Source of the DNA: Ophiura sarsii
Lineage: Eukaryota > Echinodermata > Ophiuroidea > Amphilepidida > Ophiuridae
Direction: 5' to 3'
DNA: 64,000 bases
Assembly (NCBI GenBank): GCA_035610835.1
Contig: CM069452.1
Location: forward strand, 33,015,150 to 33,079,149
Shown: positions 10,950 through 21,959 of the stretch, in pieces
Numbering within the stretch: position 1 is the first letter of the stretch
Layout: each line of letters opens with the position of its first letter
Notes under the pieces: model-generated
Databases searched by the model: none
Told to the model about the DNA's origin: nothing
The model's input: the letters and a program-made list of their open reading frames with translations, nothing else
Translations under genes and position numbers: made by a program

Positions 10950-11829
10950 GAAAAGGTGTCCTTTAGGTCCCAGATTTTGAAATGTACTATCGTCTGATTC
11001 TGCATGGCCATTATCGTTCGATACCGGTGCATATTACGTATCAGTATCGTGGGATAAATCACTGCTGGTAGCATGTGTACCGACTGATATTGGAACCGTG
11101 AAATCGTTCCAGTATCGGGCGATACTGGCAACTTTTATTTTCTGGTATTGTACAGGGTGTCCCAAAAGTCTATGCACGATTTTGAAGAGTCATATCTCAT
11201 AAAATATAAATCATATGGTATTAATTTAACCATATTTTGATAGAGGAGATTTGGGAAATTATTTTGATACCAAACACAACCCTATTGGTGAACCCACAAT
11301 ATTATGAAAATGGTTGAAAGTTTTTGGCCATTTGCCAGACCCACCCATATCATGTACCACACATAAAATCAGGTGCGCATAAATTAACGGTACGAAAGCA
11401 ACGTTGCGCATTAGTCACAGTTCACTGCTTACCTTGCAACATTAATGTTTACCAAACTCGGTCACTCACAACATAAATGGGCGTAGTAGACAACATTGCA
11501 CAGCAAAAGTCTTCATTCAAGATAGTTTATAGCATAGATAAGCGAATACAAATTGTATGGTTCTACACTGAAACAATGAACTTTATGCCTCCGAAGTATA
11601 AAATTACATTTTTGCAGAAATACATATTTTACTTCTAGGGTGGCATTAAATACAGATGTTACTCCAATGTTTGGTATCAAAATTATTTCCCACGTCTCCT
11701 CTTTCTAAATATGTATTCATATTTTCAATACGACTTATATTTTGTGAAATACAAAGCTTCAAAGTCGTGCATAGACTTTTGGGACACCCTGTATATACCA
11801 GTATCGGGGACCTAAAGTACACCTTTTTT
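10950..11829. mobile_element. GATAC-palindrome element, split by a mariner insertion
   Basis: The ends GAAAAGGTGTCCTTTAGGTCC and GGGACCTAAAGTACACCTTT match the termini of the intact relative at 48183-48538. It carries the family motif CCAGTATCG..CGATACTGG. Its interior is split by the mariner-type element at 11153-11791. Confidence 0.7.
11153..11791. mobile_element. Tc1/mariner-type element, 639 bp, TA target
   Basis: The terminal repeats CAGGGTGTCCCAAAAGTCTA and inverse are flanked by TA (11151-11152, 11792-11793). Around 11478-11580 a plus-strand remnant (MGVVDNIAQQKSSF...IDKRIQIVWFY) resembles the N-terminal helix-turn-helix of mariner-related transposases. No catalytic domain remains, so it is a deletion derivative. 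Confidence 0.8.
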
Positions 11830-12045
11830 ATACCCTATTAATATTAGTATTATTGTTTTAATATCCTTAGCAAACCAAAACTTAATTCAAATAGGCTGAG
11901 CGTAGCTATGATATACTTCTTAGGAGCGACTCATGGATACAATTTGGACATTTCTGTGTCATGTGTGTGTGTCCACCTAGGATTTCACGTAGATATGGTA
12001 AAAAGGTTCGTATGTCACTTATATTTATTTGAGATTCGTTGACAT

Positions 12046-12693
12046 ATTCACTCACCATATCTGTCTCAAGTAAACAACTGACTTTTCCGCAGTGTTTTAT
12101 TGTTCATACAAGGCAATTGACGACAAAGAATGTTTATACTTTTGATCGGTTAGAGCGTTACCGACTGACATAACAATGGGGTATGCTGATGTAAGGACAA
12201 CATTAGCAAGCAATAATGTCGATTTTCTGTACTTATGATATATAACTTCGAAGAGGTCTGATATTAAGAAGGTAATCGTTTTTATTAGCATCCATTATTC
12301 ACAGCAACATAAGTCATGACGAATCAACATCTGCGGCGCAGATATTGGTGTTAGGACCTCTGTGGAACGCAGACCGCAATGACGCCCACAAATGCATCGT
12401 TGAAGAGCGAAATGACAGTCAAGGAACATTTTCATTCGAAGGAAGTGCACATCGCGCCTGCAATCTCCAGGTCACGGCCAAACCGGGATATTACACCCAC
12501 ATTGAAATCCCAATGACATTTAATGATTCAAAGGAACCCGTGTTCTTATAATGTTGAGAGTTAGTGAAATGTGATTGTATATAATATAATATAAATATGC
12601 ATTAATGGAAATACCCACACGACGGTCGACTCAGAGTGGAAGATCATATGTGTCGCAGCTCTATTCATGTGTGTACTGAACATAATAGTAGGG
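12046..12693 (+). pseudogene. truncated copy of LGR promoter and N-terminus
   Basis: Reading plus, this matches the minus-strand LGR gene from its 5' flank through codon ~95. The match includes untranscribed upstream sequence, so it arose by DNA duplication, not retrotransposition. The start codon is destroyed (GAATATGTC became GAAGAGGTC). The frame is otherwise open from about 12320 to the VFL codons near 12550 (GPLWNADRNDAHKCIVEE, NLQVTAKPGYYTHIEI), where one extra base creates a stop. The same tail (CCCACACGACGGTCGACTC...) occurs in the second dead copy at 46.05-46.42 kb. Confidence 0.85.
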
Positions 12694-14168
12694 GAGAGCG
12701 GGGAGTGTACACCCTAGGGGCGGGGCAGGTTCGCCCACCACGTGATTCTCATCATTGCGGCCACTGGTTGAATTTGACGAACACACAATATGTTCCGCTG
12801 TTTGTTGCGATCTTCTCATGGTAACATGGCTGATCACCGTATAATGTTTGGCAAATTATCATCAAAAAAAGTCGGTATGGTAATTATACCGGCTAGTGAA
12901 TATCTCAATTTTTTATTTTATATATTTTTAGAATTTTCAGAAATATTTGTTTAAGGATGAACCCTTCCGTGATATAAACTGCATTTCTGAATTCCTCTAG
13001 TTACAAGCTTTCCAAAAATGTATACTTTTGCTATCATAGGTTGAACACTTTTTCTGTTATAGTCTTTTTTATAAATCCGGTAAATTAAGGCTGATTATTC
13101 ATGTTGACTGTGTAGTGAATAGGAAGAAAGCTGATGATCATTGTCTTATCCATAATTAATTAGTTGTTAATAATAGTTGACAAGTCTGTTGAACCACATA
13201 CTTAAAGACTACTAAATATCCTTTAAAATGGGACCAAAATTGTGTTTTTAACATTAGGGAATGACTAGTTATCGTAAAAAGAACAAAGCATGGGATTATC
13301 CCCATTGAGTTTGTACAGGCGGCACCCTTCCAGCGGCAACCCTTCCAGCACCACCCCTGGTCCCCAAACATCAAACAGCTGTATCTCCCTTTCTGTATTA
13401 GCTATACCAATGCCATTTGGCAGGCAGATAGTTTGTTATTAGGGCTTTAAAAGGATACCAGATTTGATGAGATACCTTTTGTGGTTTTAAAAATATTTGA
13501 GGAAAATGACAGCATGAAGCTAAAAAATGTAACGGCACCACCCTATTGGGAAGCGAGTTCATAACGCGTGACCAAAGATATTCGTACAGAATATTCATAT
13601 TCTTCATAACCTATCCCATACCTACCTAATGATGATTGGTGGCAAGGAACGGCCAAGGCATATTGCAGCCTGACCCTAGCCCCGACCTCCATGATGATGA
13701 AACATCTTTGATAAAGAACAGGGGGACATTTTCTTTTTATATGAACTTCAAAATTGCATCGTGCCGGACAGTCTATTGAAATCGAACTGACGTCAAAAAA
13801 CGTCAAAATAGCACAAAAAGTTTAAAATCGTGGACCATCTTTCAAAATCGTAACCCATCGCAGACCACTGTTGCAATGCCGCTGGTATTCGCAAACGACC
13901 CGCCATCAACAGTCATCACCCGTCACCCTCCGGACAAAATTCGCAAGCCATTGTCGCATCAAGGTCGTTACAATTTCGTTACTTACCGCAATGTGTCGTC
14001 AGGGTTCGAGATGTGACGTCACTTGCCGTTGTTTTGTCGTCAATGGTCGTTGACAACGACTACCAACGAAATTGTGACGACCTCAAAACGACTAGAGACG
14101 GCCTCGCACGGCATGAAAACGTTAAGTTAATGAGGGTTGCGGTCTCCAACGAAATCTAAACGGAATCA
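12694..14168. other. intergenic, nothing recognised
   Basis: No supported gene. The stretch 13800-14168 is rich in CGTCGT/ACGACG words. With 16040-16230 it may be the remains of an older element around the CACTG element, but I could not define its ends. Confidence 0.4.
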
Positions 14169-14404
14169 CACTGAAAAATAAATTGGTGTCACAGCGACGC
14201 CTTCTTGGAGTCAACTGTAAATGACACTTACAAAGGCGTTATTTTGACACATAATTTACGGTGACACCGTTAAGTGTCCGACGGACACCTTTCAGTGATC
14301 ATTTAGTGATTTACACCAAAACTGGTGTCAGATTAATTGAAATAACTCCAAGGGCGTCAATAGTTGGCGGGAAAGCTCACGGTTTTTAGAGGTGTCGAAG
14401 CAGC

Positions 14405-14573
14405 ATGACACCAATTGGTGTAATTCTGACACCAATTGGTGTAATTCTGACACCAATTGGTGTAATTCTGACACCAACTGGTGTAATTCTGACACCAATT
14501 GGTGTAATTCTGACACCAAATTGGTGTAATTCTGACACCAATTGGTGTAATTCTGACACCAAATTGGGCGTCT
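14405..14573. repeat. 21-bp minisatellite of a 14-bp palindrome
   Basis: About eight tandem units of GACACCAATTGGTGTAATTCT, each holding the perfect palindrome ACACCAATTGGTGT. Two units carry a one-base insertion or substitution. Open frames across it on both strands are repeat artefacts. Confidence 0.9.
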
Positions 14574-14631
14574 ATCAACATATCAACGCATGCGTTTTCT
14601 CGTCGCCATTTTGTTTGCATGTTACGAGCAG

Positions 14632-15004
14632 GTAAGACTGGTAAGTACCGATCTGCTCCATTTCCAGACATTTTTGATAATAATTATGATACAATTAGCG
14701 TAATGTAAGCCTTGTTCATGTTGTTTAATATTGCGCCAACTAACTGATGAAATGAATTACAATTTCATAGTCAGAGACTAGCATTTTGTTGGACTGTGTG
14801 TCAGTGCATGGACCTACTAGTACTATGTGTGTGTTCGTCATGCATGCATACGATGATATGTGCAACATTACATACATGTAGCCCGATTTATCTGGCTCAG
14901 TGGTCATCTTTTTCATACGGACGTCTTACATTACGCTAATTGTATCATAATTATTATCAAAAATGTCTGGAAATGGAGCAGATCGGTACTTACTTGTCTT
15001 ACCG
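14632..15004. repeat. inverted repeat, ~82-bp arms
   Basis: The left arm, about 14632-14712 (GTAAGTACCGATCTGCTCCA...), is repeated in reverse complement at about 14918-15004, around a ~205-bp centre. It looks like a small nested fold-back. Confidence 0.75.
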
Positions 15005-15036
15005 GCTCCTAAACATGTGCTATCTCAATATGACTC

Positions 15037-15317
15037 ATAACCCTAACCCCGGTTTAGGATTTTTGACCGGGATCACAATTTTCGAGGAAAAAACACCAAC
15101 TAAATCTCCGGGAACCTGCCGGGATTCGATCCGGGGACCCTCCGTTCTCGAGCCCCACCTTCCTAACACTAAGCCACGGCCCTCAGCTACACATTCGTGC
15201 AGTATACTGCACTCATTATATAGGCTCGGTTGACTACGTCATCGAAAACCGACGGCGCATGCGTTTGGAGAGGGACTTTGGATTAGCATTTTTTAGCACT
15301 CAGGGGGGTTAGGGTTA
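15037..15317 (-). mobile_element. tRNA-derived SINE-like unit, copy 1
   Basis: On the minus strand, box A-like TGGCTTAGTGTTAGG and box B-like GGATCGAATCCC show tRNA ancestry. The unit is bounded by AACCCTAACCCC and GGGGTTAGGGTT, inverted telomere-like words. It is followed after 35 bp by a nearly identical copy. Confidence 0.65.
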
Positions 15318-15352
15318 ATAGAACACGAAAAAAAAACTTTTTTTTTTTTACC

Positions 15353-15632
15353 ATAACCCTAACCCCGGTTTAGGATTTTTGACCGGGATCACAATTTTCG
15401 AGGAAAAAACACCAACTAAATCTCCGGGAACCTGCCGGGATTCGATCCGGGGACCCTCCGTTCTCGAGCCCCACCTTCCTAACACTAAGCCACGGCCCTC
15501 AGCTACACATTCGTGCAGTATACTGCACTCATTATATAGGCTCGGTTGACTACGTCATCGAAAACCGACGGCGCATGCGTTTGGAGAGGGACTTTGGATT
15601 AGCATTTTTTAGCACTCAGGGGGGTTAGGGTT
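15353..15632 (-). mobile_element. tRNA-derived SINE-like unit, copy 2
   Basis: Nearly identical to 15037-15317 and in the same orientation, with the same tRNA-like A and B boxes and the same CCCTAACC/GGTTAGGG edges. The near identity points to recent tandem duplication. Confidence 0.65.
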
Positions 15633-16652
15633 AAGAGAGTCAATATTACACCCCATTTGGGGTGTAATGACATTTTTCGAAAATGGGTCCTCAGGTAACC
15701 ACCCAAAGGTGTCAAAATGAATATGACACCCAAAGGTGTCATATTTGACACCCATAATGATGTCAATTTGACACCTTTAGGGTGTCAAACTCAATATGAC
15801 ACTTAAGAGAGTCAATATTACACCCCATTTGGGGTGTAATGGCATTTTCGAAAATGGGTCCTCAGGTAACCACCCAAAGGTGTCAAAATGAATATGACAC
15901 CCAAAGATGTCATATTTTACACCCATAATGGTGTCAATTTGACACCTTTAGGTGGCCAACTTGAGGACCCATTTTTTGACGCTTGTTTTAGTGTCAAAAA
16001 GACACCAAATGATTTTTCAGTGCACAACGAATTTTTTTACCGCCACAAAATGTTCAACATGCTGAAAATTTGACGACGGACGCGACTGATAATTTTGGTC
16101 GTCTGCGGTCGCTAGCGGATTCGTCAGCGACAATTGAAGGCAACACACGATGATTGGCGGGAAATTTAAAATTGCAATTCGCAGCTTAACGTAGCTTGCG
16201 GTACCCCCTATTCGTCATAGTGTGAGCCAACCTTAATCTCCTTGCCATATTTTTCGTCGAATAACAAAAGTAAATTCTTTAATACTACCGCCACATAGAG
16301 TGACACGTCACCGTTAGGTAAAAGGGGTGGAGGGTATTTTCGTTATAATATCAGTGGTAACAATCTTTTTTTTCTTTGGTCATCAATCATATTTAAATTA
16401 GTATTTAACCAAATTAATGGTGAAAATGGGAGAGTTTGGGTTTACTTTACCACAATAGTAGCGCAAAGTTGATCTTATCCTACCTATACCATGTCTACGT
16501 ATTAAACACGAGTTAAAATAGTTTACTCAATTCAAGATGTTCGGATGTTATCTGGTCCTCCTTCATGAGGTGATATCATATTGCATACACCTGGAGAGAA
16601 CCGAACTATTAAAAGTATTATTTAATCACAATACATAATGCTATAGGCATAC

Positions 16653-16775
16653 CTGTACATGCAACTCCGTTTCCCATGTATCCCGTATTACAGGTACATG
16701 AAAATGAACCTTCAGTATCGTTACATGTTGCGTCTCTGTGGCAGTTGTGAGAGACTAATGTGCATTCGTCAACAT
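16653..16775 (-). CDS. gene 1, EGF_CA exon A (last one found)
   Basis: A 123-bp exon with AG acceptor and GT donor and phase 1 at both ends. It encodes one calcium-binding EGF module: DVDEC at the start, six cysteines, and C-x-D-x4-F-x-C-x-C ([12 protein letters not shown]), the hydroxylation consensus. It ends [12 protein letters not shown]. It differs from partner exon G (54635-54757) at essentially one residue. No downstream exon of gene 1 was recognised between here and 3.3 kb. Confidence 0.88.
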
Positions 16776-17105
16776 CTAGTATTTATATGAAATTAATGAA
16801 AAGAAAATATTACGAGAGGATTAAAACTGCGAAGAGAGCATTACACATTTGGCAATTAAATGATGAATGTAACCACAACAAGGAATAAGCCTTTCAGAGG
16901 TATGGTGGACAATAAATACTTGACTGCATAACCCGGGTTTGACACAAACCGAAGAACGCCCCCACGTACGTATTATACCAGGTGTGACCAAAGTATTGGC
17001 CGAATAAAAAAACAGTAATTGGTTTAACTTGCCGCTTACATTTTGAAATGAAAGTGACCTTTTCTACACGTTGGGCAAATGATGCTGCTTGAGCCTATTT
17101 TGTTA

Positions 17106-18125
17106 AGGCCCTGTCACACCTACGGCGATCAGGCCATAAATTGTATTGTGCTGAAAAAATATGAAAATATGAATAACACGCAGTAAGGGCGCGAAAAACT
17201 GTCGGAAATTGTCAATTTTTAAATCAAGGTCACTAAAACCCTTTCACATTCTGCTGCGAATAGGTTGGCGCTTGCAGTACGCTAAAAAATTATCAAAACG
17301 CCAAGCCGAGCGCAGCAAGGTCTCCAAGAACCCCTTGGTGACGCAGTGGAACTGGCTGGGACGTGGAACTGGCTGGGACGTGAGAGGGTCCTCATGTTCG
17401 CCCTTGAGCGCCAGTGCACCCTGCTTGTTTTGGAGATTGGGCGTTCTGTTCAGAGCGCTGCCCTTGGGTGCTGAAGCCTTGCCTTTGAGTCTTCTCATGA
17501 TGTCTATGTCGTTCTTTGTATGTTGTTCACTTGTCAAATCCCGAAAACAGACTGAGCAAGAAGGAGGCTCTCTATATAGGGCTATTGCACGAGGGTCATT
17601 AGTTCAAATAATCTTTTAGACAAAGCCATGCATGGATGGAATCACTTGGATCAATAAGTTTAACAGGTGTTTGGTATTGTACTTATTATTTGAATCTAAT
17701 AACCTTCATGCAATCGCTCTGTACTCTCCGCGCACACGTATAGAACGTTGTGCAAACGAATTGAGAACGTACTAGTAACACAGACAGCGAATTGGACGCA
17801 CTAAGAACGTTAACATCGTAGTGGAAGCGCAGTGAAAGCCCGTGAGACTTTAAAGTAGAAACACAGTCGTAATAAGAGCGCAGTGAAAATGTGATAAGCG
17901 GGATAGGAAGCGTACTAAGGGCTATCTGTTTTTAAAAAATTTACAATTTTAAGCAGTTTTCCGAGCTCTTCCTGCGTGTTACATGGGGACCCTCTCCCGC
18001 TCTAGCCGGTGTCCACTACGTCCCAATCGGTTCTAAGAGACCTTAATGCGTTTGCTTGGCGCTTTTATACTTTTTCTTTTCAGCGCACAAGCGCAAGGCC
18101 TAATCGCCGTAGGTGTGACAACCCT
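17106..18125. mobile_element. GTCACACCTACGGCGAT-ended element in EGF intron
   Basis: The termini AGGCCCTGTCACACCTACGG and its near inverse (CGCCGTAGGTGTGACAACCCT) bound about 1.02 kb. Interior frames show no transposase. Its right end lies about 54 bp from EGF exon B. The same element-exon neighbourhood recurs before exons C, H and I. Confidence 0.7.
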
Positions 18126-18178
18126 ATTACTCTATGGGTGAAGTGTTTGTTTCAATTTATTTGTCCCAATGAACCCAC

Positions 18179-18301
18179 CTATACAAGTTACTCCGTCTCC
18201 CCTATAACCAGTGTTACAATAACATGTAAATGAACCTGCGGTGTTGGTGCATGTCGCATCAGCGTGGCAGTTGTGAGTGACTAATGTGCATTCGTCAACA
18301 T
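18179..18301 (-). CDS. gene 1, EGF_CA exon B
   Basis: A 123-bp, phase 1-1 exon with consensus splice sites. It encodes [18 protein letters not shown] followed by a Cys-Asn-hydroxylation-type stretch ([12 protein letters not shown]) and [12 protein letters not shown]: six cysteines, calcium-binding EGF. Its counterpart is exon H at 57885-58007. Confidence 0.88.
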
Positions 18302-18499
18302 CTAGTATTTATAATGAAATAAATTAAAAGAAAATTTTAGGAGAGGATTAAAACTGCGAAAAGAGCATTACACATCGGGCAGTTACCGATTAATGTAACC
18401 ATAACAAGGAATACGCCTTTCAGAAGTATGGCGGACAAAACATATTTGACTGTAATACCCGGGTTTTGAAAAAAAATTGAAGAACGCCCCACGTACACC

Positions 18500-20222
18500 A
18501 GGTGTTTCACATTCTGCTGCGAACAGGTTGGCGCTTGCATTACACTAAAAAGAATCAAAACGCCAAGCCGAGAGCATCAATGTCTCCAAGAACCCCTGGG
18601 TGACGCAGTGGGAACTGGCTGGGACGTGAGAGGGTCTTGCGCTTGAAAAGAAAAAGTATCAAAGCGCCAAGCAAACGCATTAAGGTCTCTTAGAACCGAT
18701 TGGGGATGTATTGGACACTGGTTAGAGCGGGCGAGGGTCCCAATGTAACACGCAGGAAGAGCACGGACAATTGCTTAAAATTGTCAAAATTTTAAAAACA
18801 AGGTAGCTCTTAGTGCGTTTCCTATCCCGCTTATCACATTTTCACGGCGCTCTTATTACGATCCATTGTGTTTCTACATTAAAGTCTCACGGGCTTTCAC
18901 TGCGCTTCCACTACGATGTTAACATGAGAGCCCGTGAGACTTTAAAGTAGAAACACATTCGGCCGAGTGCACCGATGACGAGTAGCTGAAGAATAGCGCT
19001 ACTTCGCTAGTAGCTGAGGCGTAACCCAAAATTTGGAGATCACCAAATCGGGATAAGCTACTAGGCTAGTAACTAGCGGGTAATTTACGCTAAATGTTAT
19101 ACCTGACCGGACCCAAGAGTAAGTTGGGTATAACATTTCATGCCACAAGTCAGTCGATTCTAGCAGTAGCGTAAACTTGTTACGAACATTGGAGGGGATG
19201 ATTCGCTGATGCTGAAGGACTGATTGCGCTTGCATGCACAGGGGTGTCTATTTGAAGTGGAATGTGACCAAAGCTGAAAGATTTTACATTTTAGAAACTC
19301 CATTCATGCAATTTTGTGATTTCTTTAGTCAAAATTTAGATTAACTCCTTTTGCCCATTCAAACACTAATCGCATCGATTTTGGGGCATATTTTGAACAA
19401 AATTAAGAGATTAAGAGTGTTAAGAGATGTGATACCATTAAACTAATTGTTTCCATCGGGTGCTTGTGTTTGACATTACATTAAAATTGTGCTTTTTGGT
19501 GCTATATTTGTATGTGCCCCTCGCCCAAAATATGTTTGTAGTGTCATGATAGTCCTTATTTTTGAAAAAGCGTTGAACAAATTCGAAATTTTTGGCAACA
19601 AAAATGCTGTCATTTTTTGTCTGGAACGCAGGTCAACTCAACTTAATATTTTTTGAACACTCACCTATGACCTAGCGAGTGACGACACATTTTAAATATT
19701 ACGGAGGAACATTCACGTCAGAATTTTACAGTAAACTATAGGTTAACACTTGGCATATGCGCCAATTAATTGTGTAAGGGGACGATGCTGATTAATGTGG
19801 ACATTAACCTCGCTAGTTACTATTCTGGTGTTATTCGCCAGTTATGCTCTAATAATAGCATCGTTAGTAAGTTACGCTACAGTTCGAGCATAACAACTAG
19901 CGAGGTAGCTTACCTTTCTATTAAGTTAAGCTAGTTTAGTGCACTCGGCCGATTGGGTCGTAATAAGAGCACCATGAAAATGTGATAAGCGGGATAGGAA
20001 GCGTACTAAGAGCTACCTTGTTTTAAAATGTTGACAACTTTAAGCAGTTTTTCGTGCTCTTCCTGCGTGTAACATGGGGAACATCTCCCGCTAGCCAGTA
20101 TCCACTACGTCCCCAATCGGTTCTAAGAGACCTTAATGCGTTTGCTTGGCGCTTTGATACTTTTTCTTTTCAGCGCACCGCCAGCGCAAGGCCTAATCGC
20201 CGGAGGTGTGACAGCCCTATTA
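18500..20222. mobile_element. second GTCACACCT-type element, rearranged, with nested insertion
   Basis: It shares long stretches, partly inverted, with 17106-18125 and ends in the same AATCGCC..AGGTGTGACAGCCCT just before EGF exon C. It is interrupted by the CGGCCG-ended element at 18960-19951. Confidence 0.6.
18960..19951. mobile_element. CGGCCGAGTGCAC-ended element, 992 bp
   Basis: The terminal repeats CGGCCGAGTGCAC and GTGCACTCGGCCG are flanked by ATT (apparent 3-bp target duplication). The uninterrupted sequence AGTAGAAACACAATGGGTCG survives at about 58483-58502. Subterminal CTAGCGAGGTA/TAGCTAC words repeat in both directions. A relative carrying a 3-kb insert lies at 36362-40402. Confidence 0.75.
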
Positions 20223-20271
20223 CTATATGGGTGAAGTGTTTGTTTCAATTTATTTGTCCCAATGAACCTAC

Positions 20272-20394
20272 CTATACAAGTTACTCCGTCTCCCCTATAA
20301 CCAGTGTTACAATTACATGTAAATGAACCTGCGGTGTTGGTGCATGTTGCATCAGCGTGGCAGTTGTGAGTGCCTAATGCACATTCGTCTTCAT
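20272..20394 (-). CDS. gene 1, EGF_CA exon C
   Basis: A 123-bp, phase 1-1 exon. It encodes [17 protein letters not shown], then [12 protein letters not shown] and [12 protein letters not shown]: one EGF_CA module with all six cysteines. It is preceded by the same intron-transposon junction as exon B. Its partner is exon I at 58818-58940. Confidence 0.88.
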
Positions 20395-20509
20395 CTATTA
20401 TAAATTGTATTAAAACAGCAGATGGTCAGAAAATGATTTATAAAATTAGATTTCTATTAAACTTCTCTTGTGCAATTTTGTGTGACTGCACGGACCACAA
20501 CGCGAAAAT

Positions 20510-21240
20510 GAAGAGCTCTATTCCAAAAGGGATCAACTCCGCTTTTTGTCGAAATTGAGTTAAGTGCAGAACATGAAAGAGAGTTACGAAATACATCTTT
20601 TAGCATGTTCGGGTCAAAAGTTATGGCTCTCGGTAATTTCCGGAAATGTCCGGAAGTTTCCGGAAATTTGAATATAATTCACTATTTTGTAAGCCAAAAT
20701 GGTAGAAATATGGTTCTTTTATCACGGTAAAACATTGATAGGAATATCCTTAATGAACCGAAATGAAGAAAACGTAAAATGTATGGGATTATTGTTTTTA
20801 AAATTGCACACAAACAGAAGTGTTGTTATTTCAAAAATGTGCCAAATTGTCCAAATTTTCTGGGTTTTTTAAGAAAAAACAAAGTTTTATAATTTAAACA
20901 ATTGAAGAGGTATTTGAATGCAGTTTTCTGTTTTCAATGTGATTTGATAATGTCTTTCAGGTGTACCTTAATTGAAAATAACGATTGTTTAGTAAAGTGT
21001 TTTATGAAAATTGGTCGAAACATTTTTGTTCCAAAAGGGATCAACTCCACTAGTTTCCGAAAATAAAGAATGACATAGGAAATACAGTGAAAAAAATAAT
21101 CAAAACTGTTTTTAAGCTTACACGTATTAATAGTATCTTTCATATGGCAGAAAATTAGCATATTCAAAGAAGTGCAACAAACGTTGCTTTTCTCCTATTT
21201 CACTTATATGGAGTTAATCCCTTTTGGAACATAGCTCTTC
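20510..21240. mobile_element. 731-bp element with AAAGGGATCAACTCC motif
   Basis: The ends GAAGAGCTCTATTCCAAAAG and inverse (CTTTTGGAACATAGCTCTTC) are flanked by AAAT. The motif TTCCAAAAGGGATCAACTCC occurs at the left end, internally near 21032 and inverted at the right end. The matching position of the duplicate (about 59038-59048) lacks it. Confidence 0.75.
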
Positions 21241-21340
21241 AAATAAAAACACATTTATTTCATTGTGATGGTGCATAACGATGACGACGATAATTATATT
21301 AGGGGCATACCCCACGATAGATGTTGGCTAGGATACTAAC

Positions 21341-21463
21341 CTGCACACGTTATCCCGTCTCCCATGTATCCAGAAATACAATTACATGTAAATGAACCCG
21401 CAGTGTTAGCACATGTCGCATCAACGTGGCAGTTGTGAGTGCCTAATGTACATTCGTCATCAT
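21341..21463 (-). CDS. gene 1, EGF_CA exon D
   Basis: A 123-bp, phase 1-1 exon encoding [30 protein letters not shown] and [12 protein letters not shown]. Six cysteines and Ca-binding and hydroxylation consensus are present. It is about 95% identical to exon J at 59142-59264. Confidence 0.88.
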
Positions 21464-21959
21464 CTATTAATATTATCAATTGTATTAAAAAATTAATTAT
21501 GAGGTTAAACTCAACATCATAGGTCGAACTATGATGAAATGATTGTATTGTCAAAACTGTAACTCGACATATTTTGACTCGATTGGACCAACATATAGAT
21601 GCGAATGTGATAATGATCACTAACTGTGTGCTATACACCAGGTTATCGCTGCGCTACAAATAACTAAGTTTTTTCGAGCGTATTAATCTTCCAGTATTGC
21701 GAAATTAGATTGGGACTATATAGGGCGTAGAGGCTATCATCACATTGAGTTGTGTCGTAATAGTTGGTTCTATTCTCAATTGAGTCACGTATACGAATAT
21801 CATAAAAAGGGAGCCTTTTTAAAGAAGCAGTATTGTGTCTGCTATTACTTTGTTCTCAATACTGAAAAAGATACAATCATGCAACTGACTCAGTTCTTCC
21901 GGTAAAAGTAGCTTCATTTTGCCCTGAACACTAATACGCATGCGTGAGAGCGTGAAAGA

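Larger units (their letters stand above)
14169..16022. mobile_element. CACTG-ended element with ACACCAATTGGTGT motif array
   Basis: The ends are CACTGAAAAATAAATTGGTGTC and GACACCAAATGATTTTTCAGTG, imperfect inverted repeats. The subterminal regions are filled with GGTGTCA/TGACACC in both orientations. Nested inside are a 21-bp minisatellite (14405-14573), an inverted repeat (14632-15004) and two SINE-like units (15037-15317, 15353-15632). No transposase is seen. Confidence 0.7.

Noticed and set aside
14405..14573. CRISPR-like array (regularly spaced palindromes)
   Set aside because: The spacers are constant, 7 bp long, with no unique spacer sequence, and the context is an animal nuclear genome.
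14328..14671. Overlapping open frames on both strands with repeated short peptides
   Set aside because: They follow from the 21-bp minisatellite, whose length is a multiple of three, so no stop arises.
17209..17619. 136-codon plus-strand frame (also 93 codons at 56610-56891)
   Set aside because: Both sit in copies of the same GTCACACCT-ended element; the frames differ in extent between copies and show no recognisable domain, so conservation is at the DNA level.
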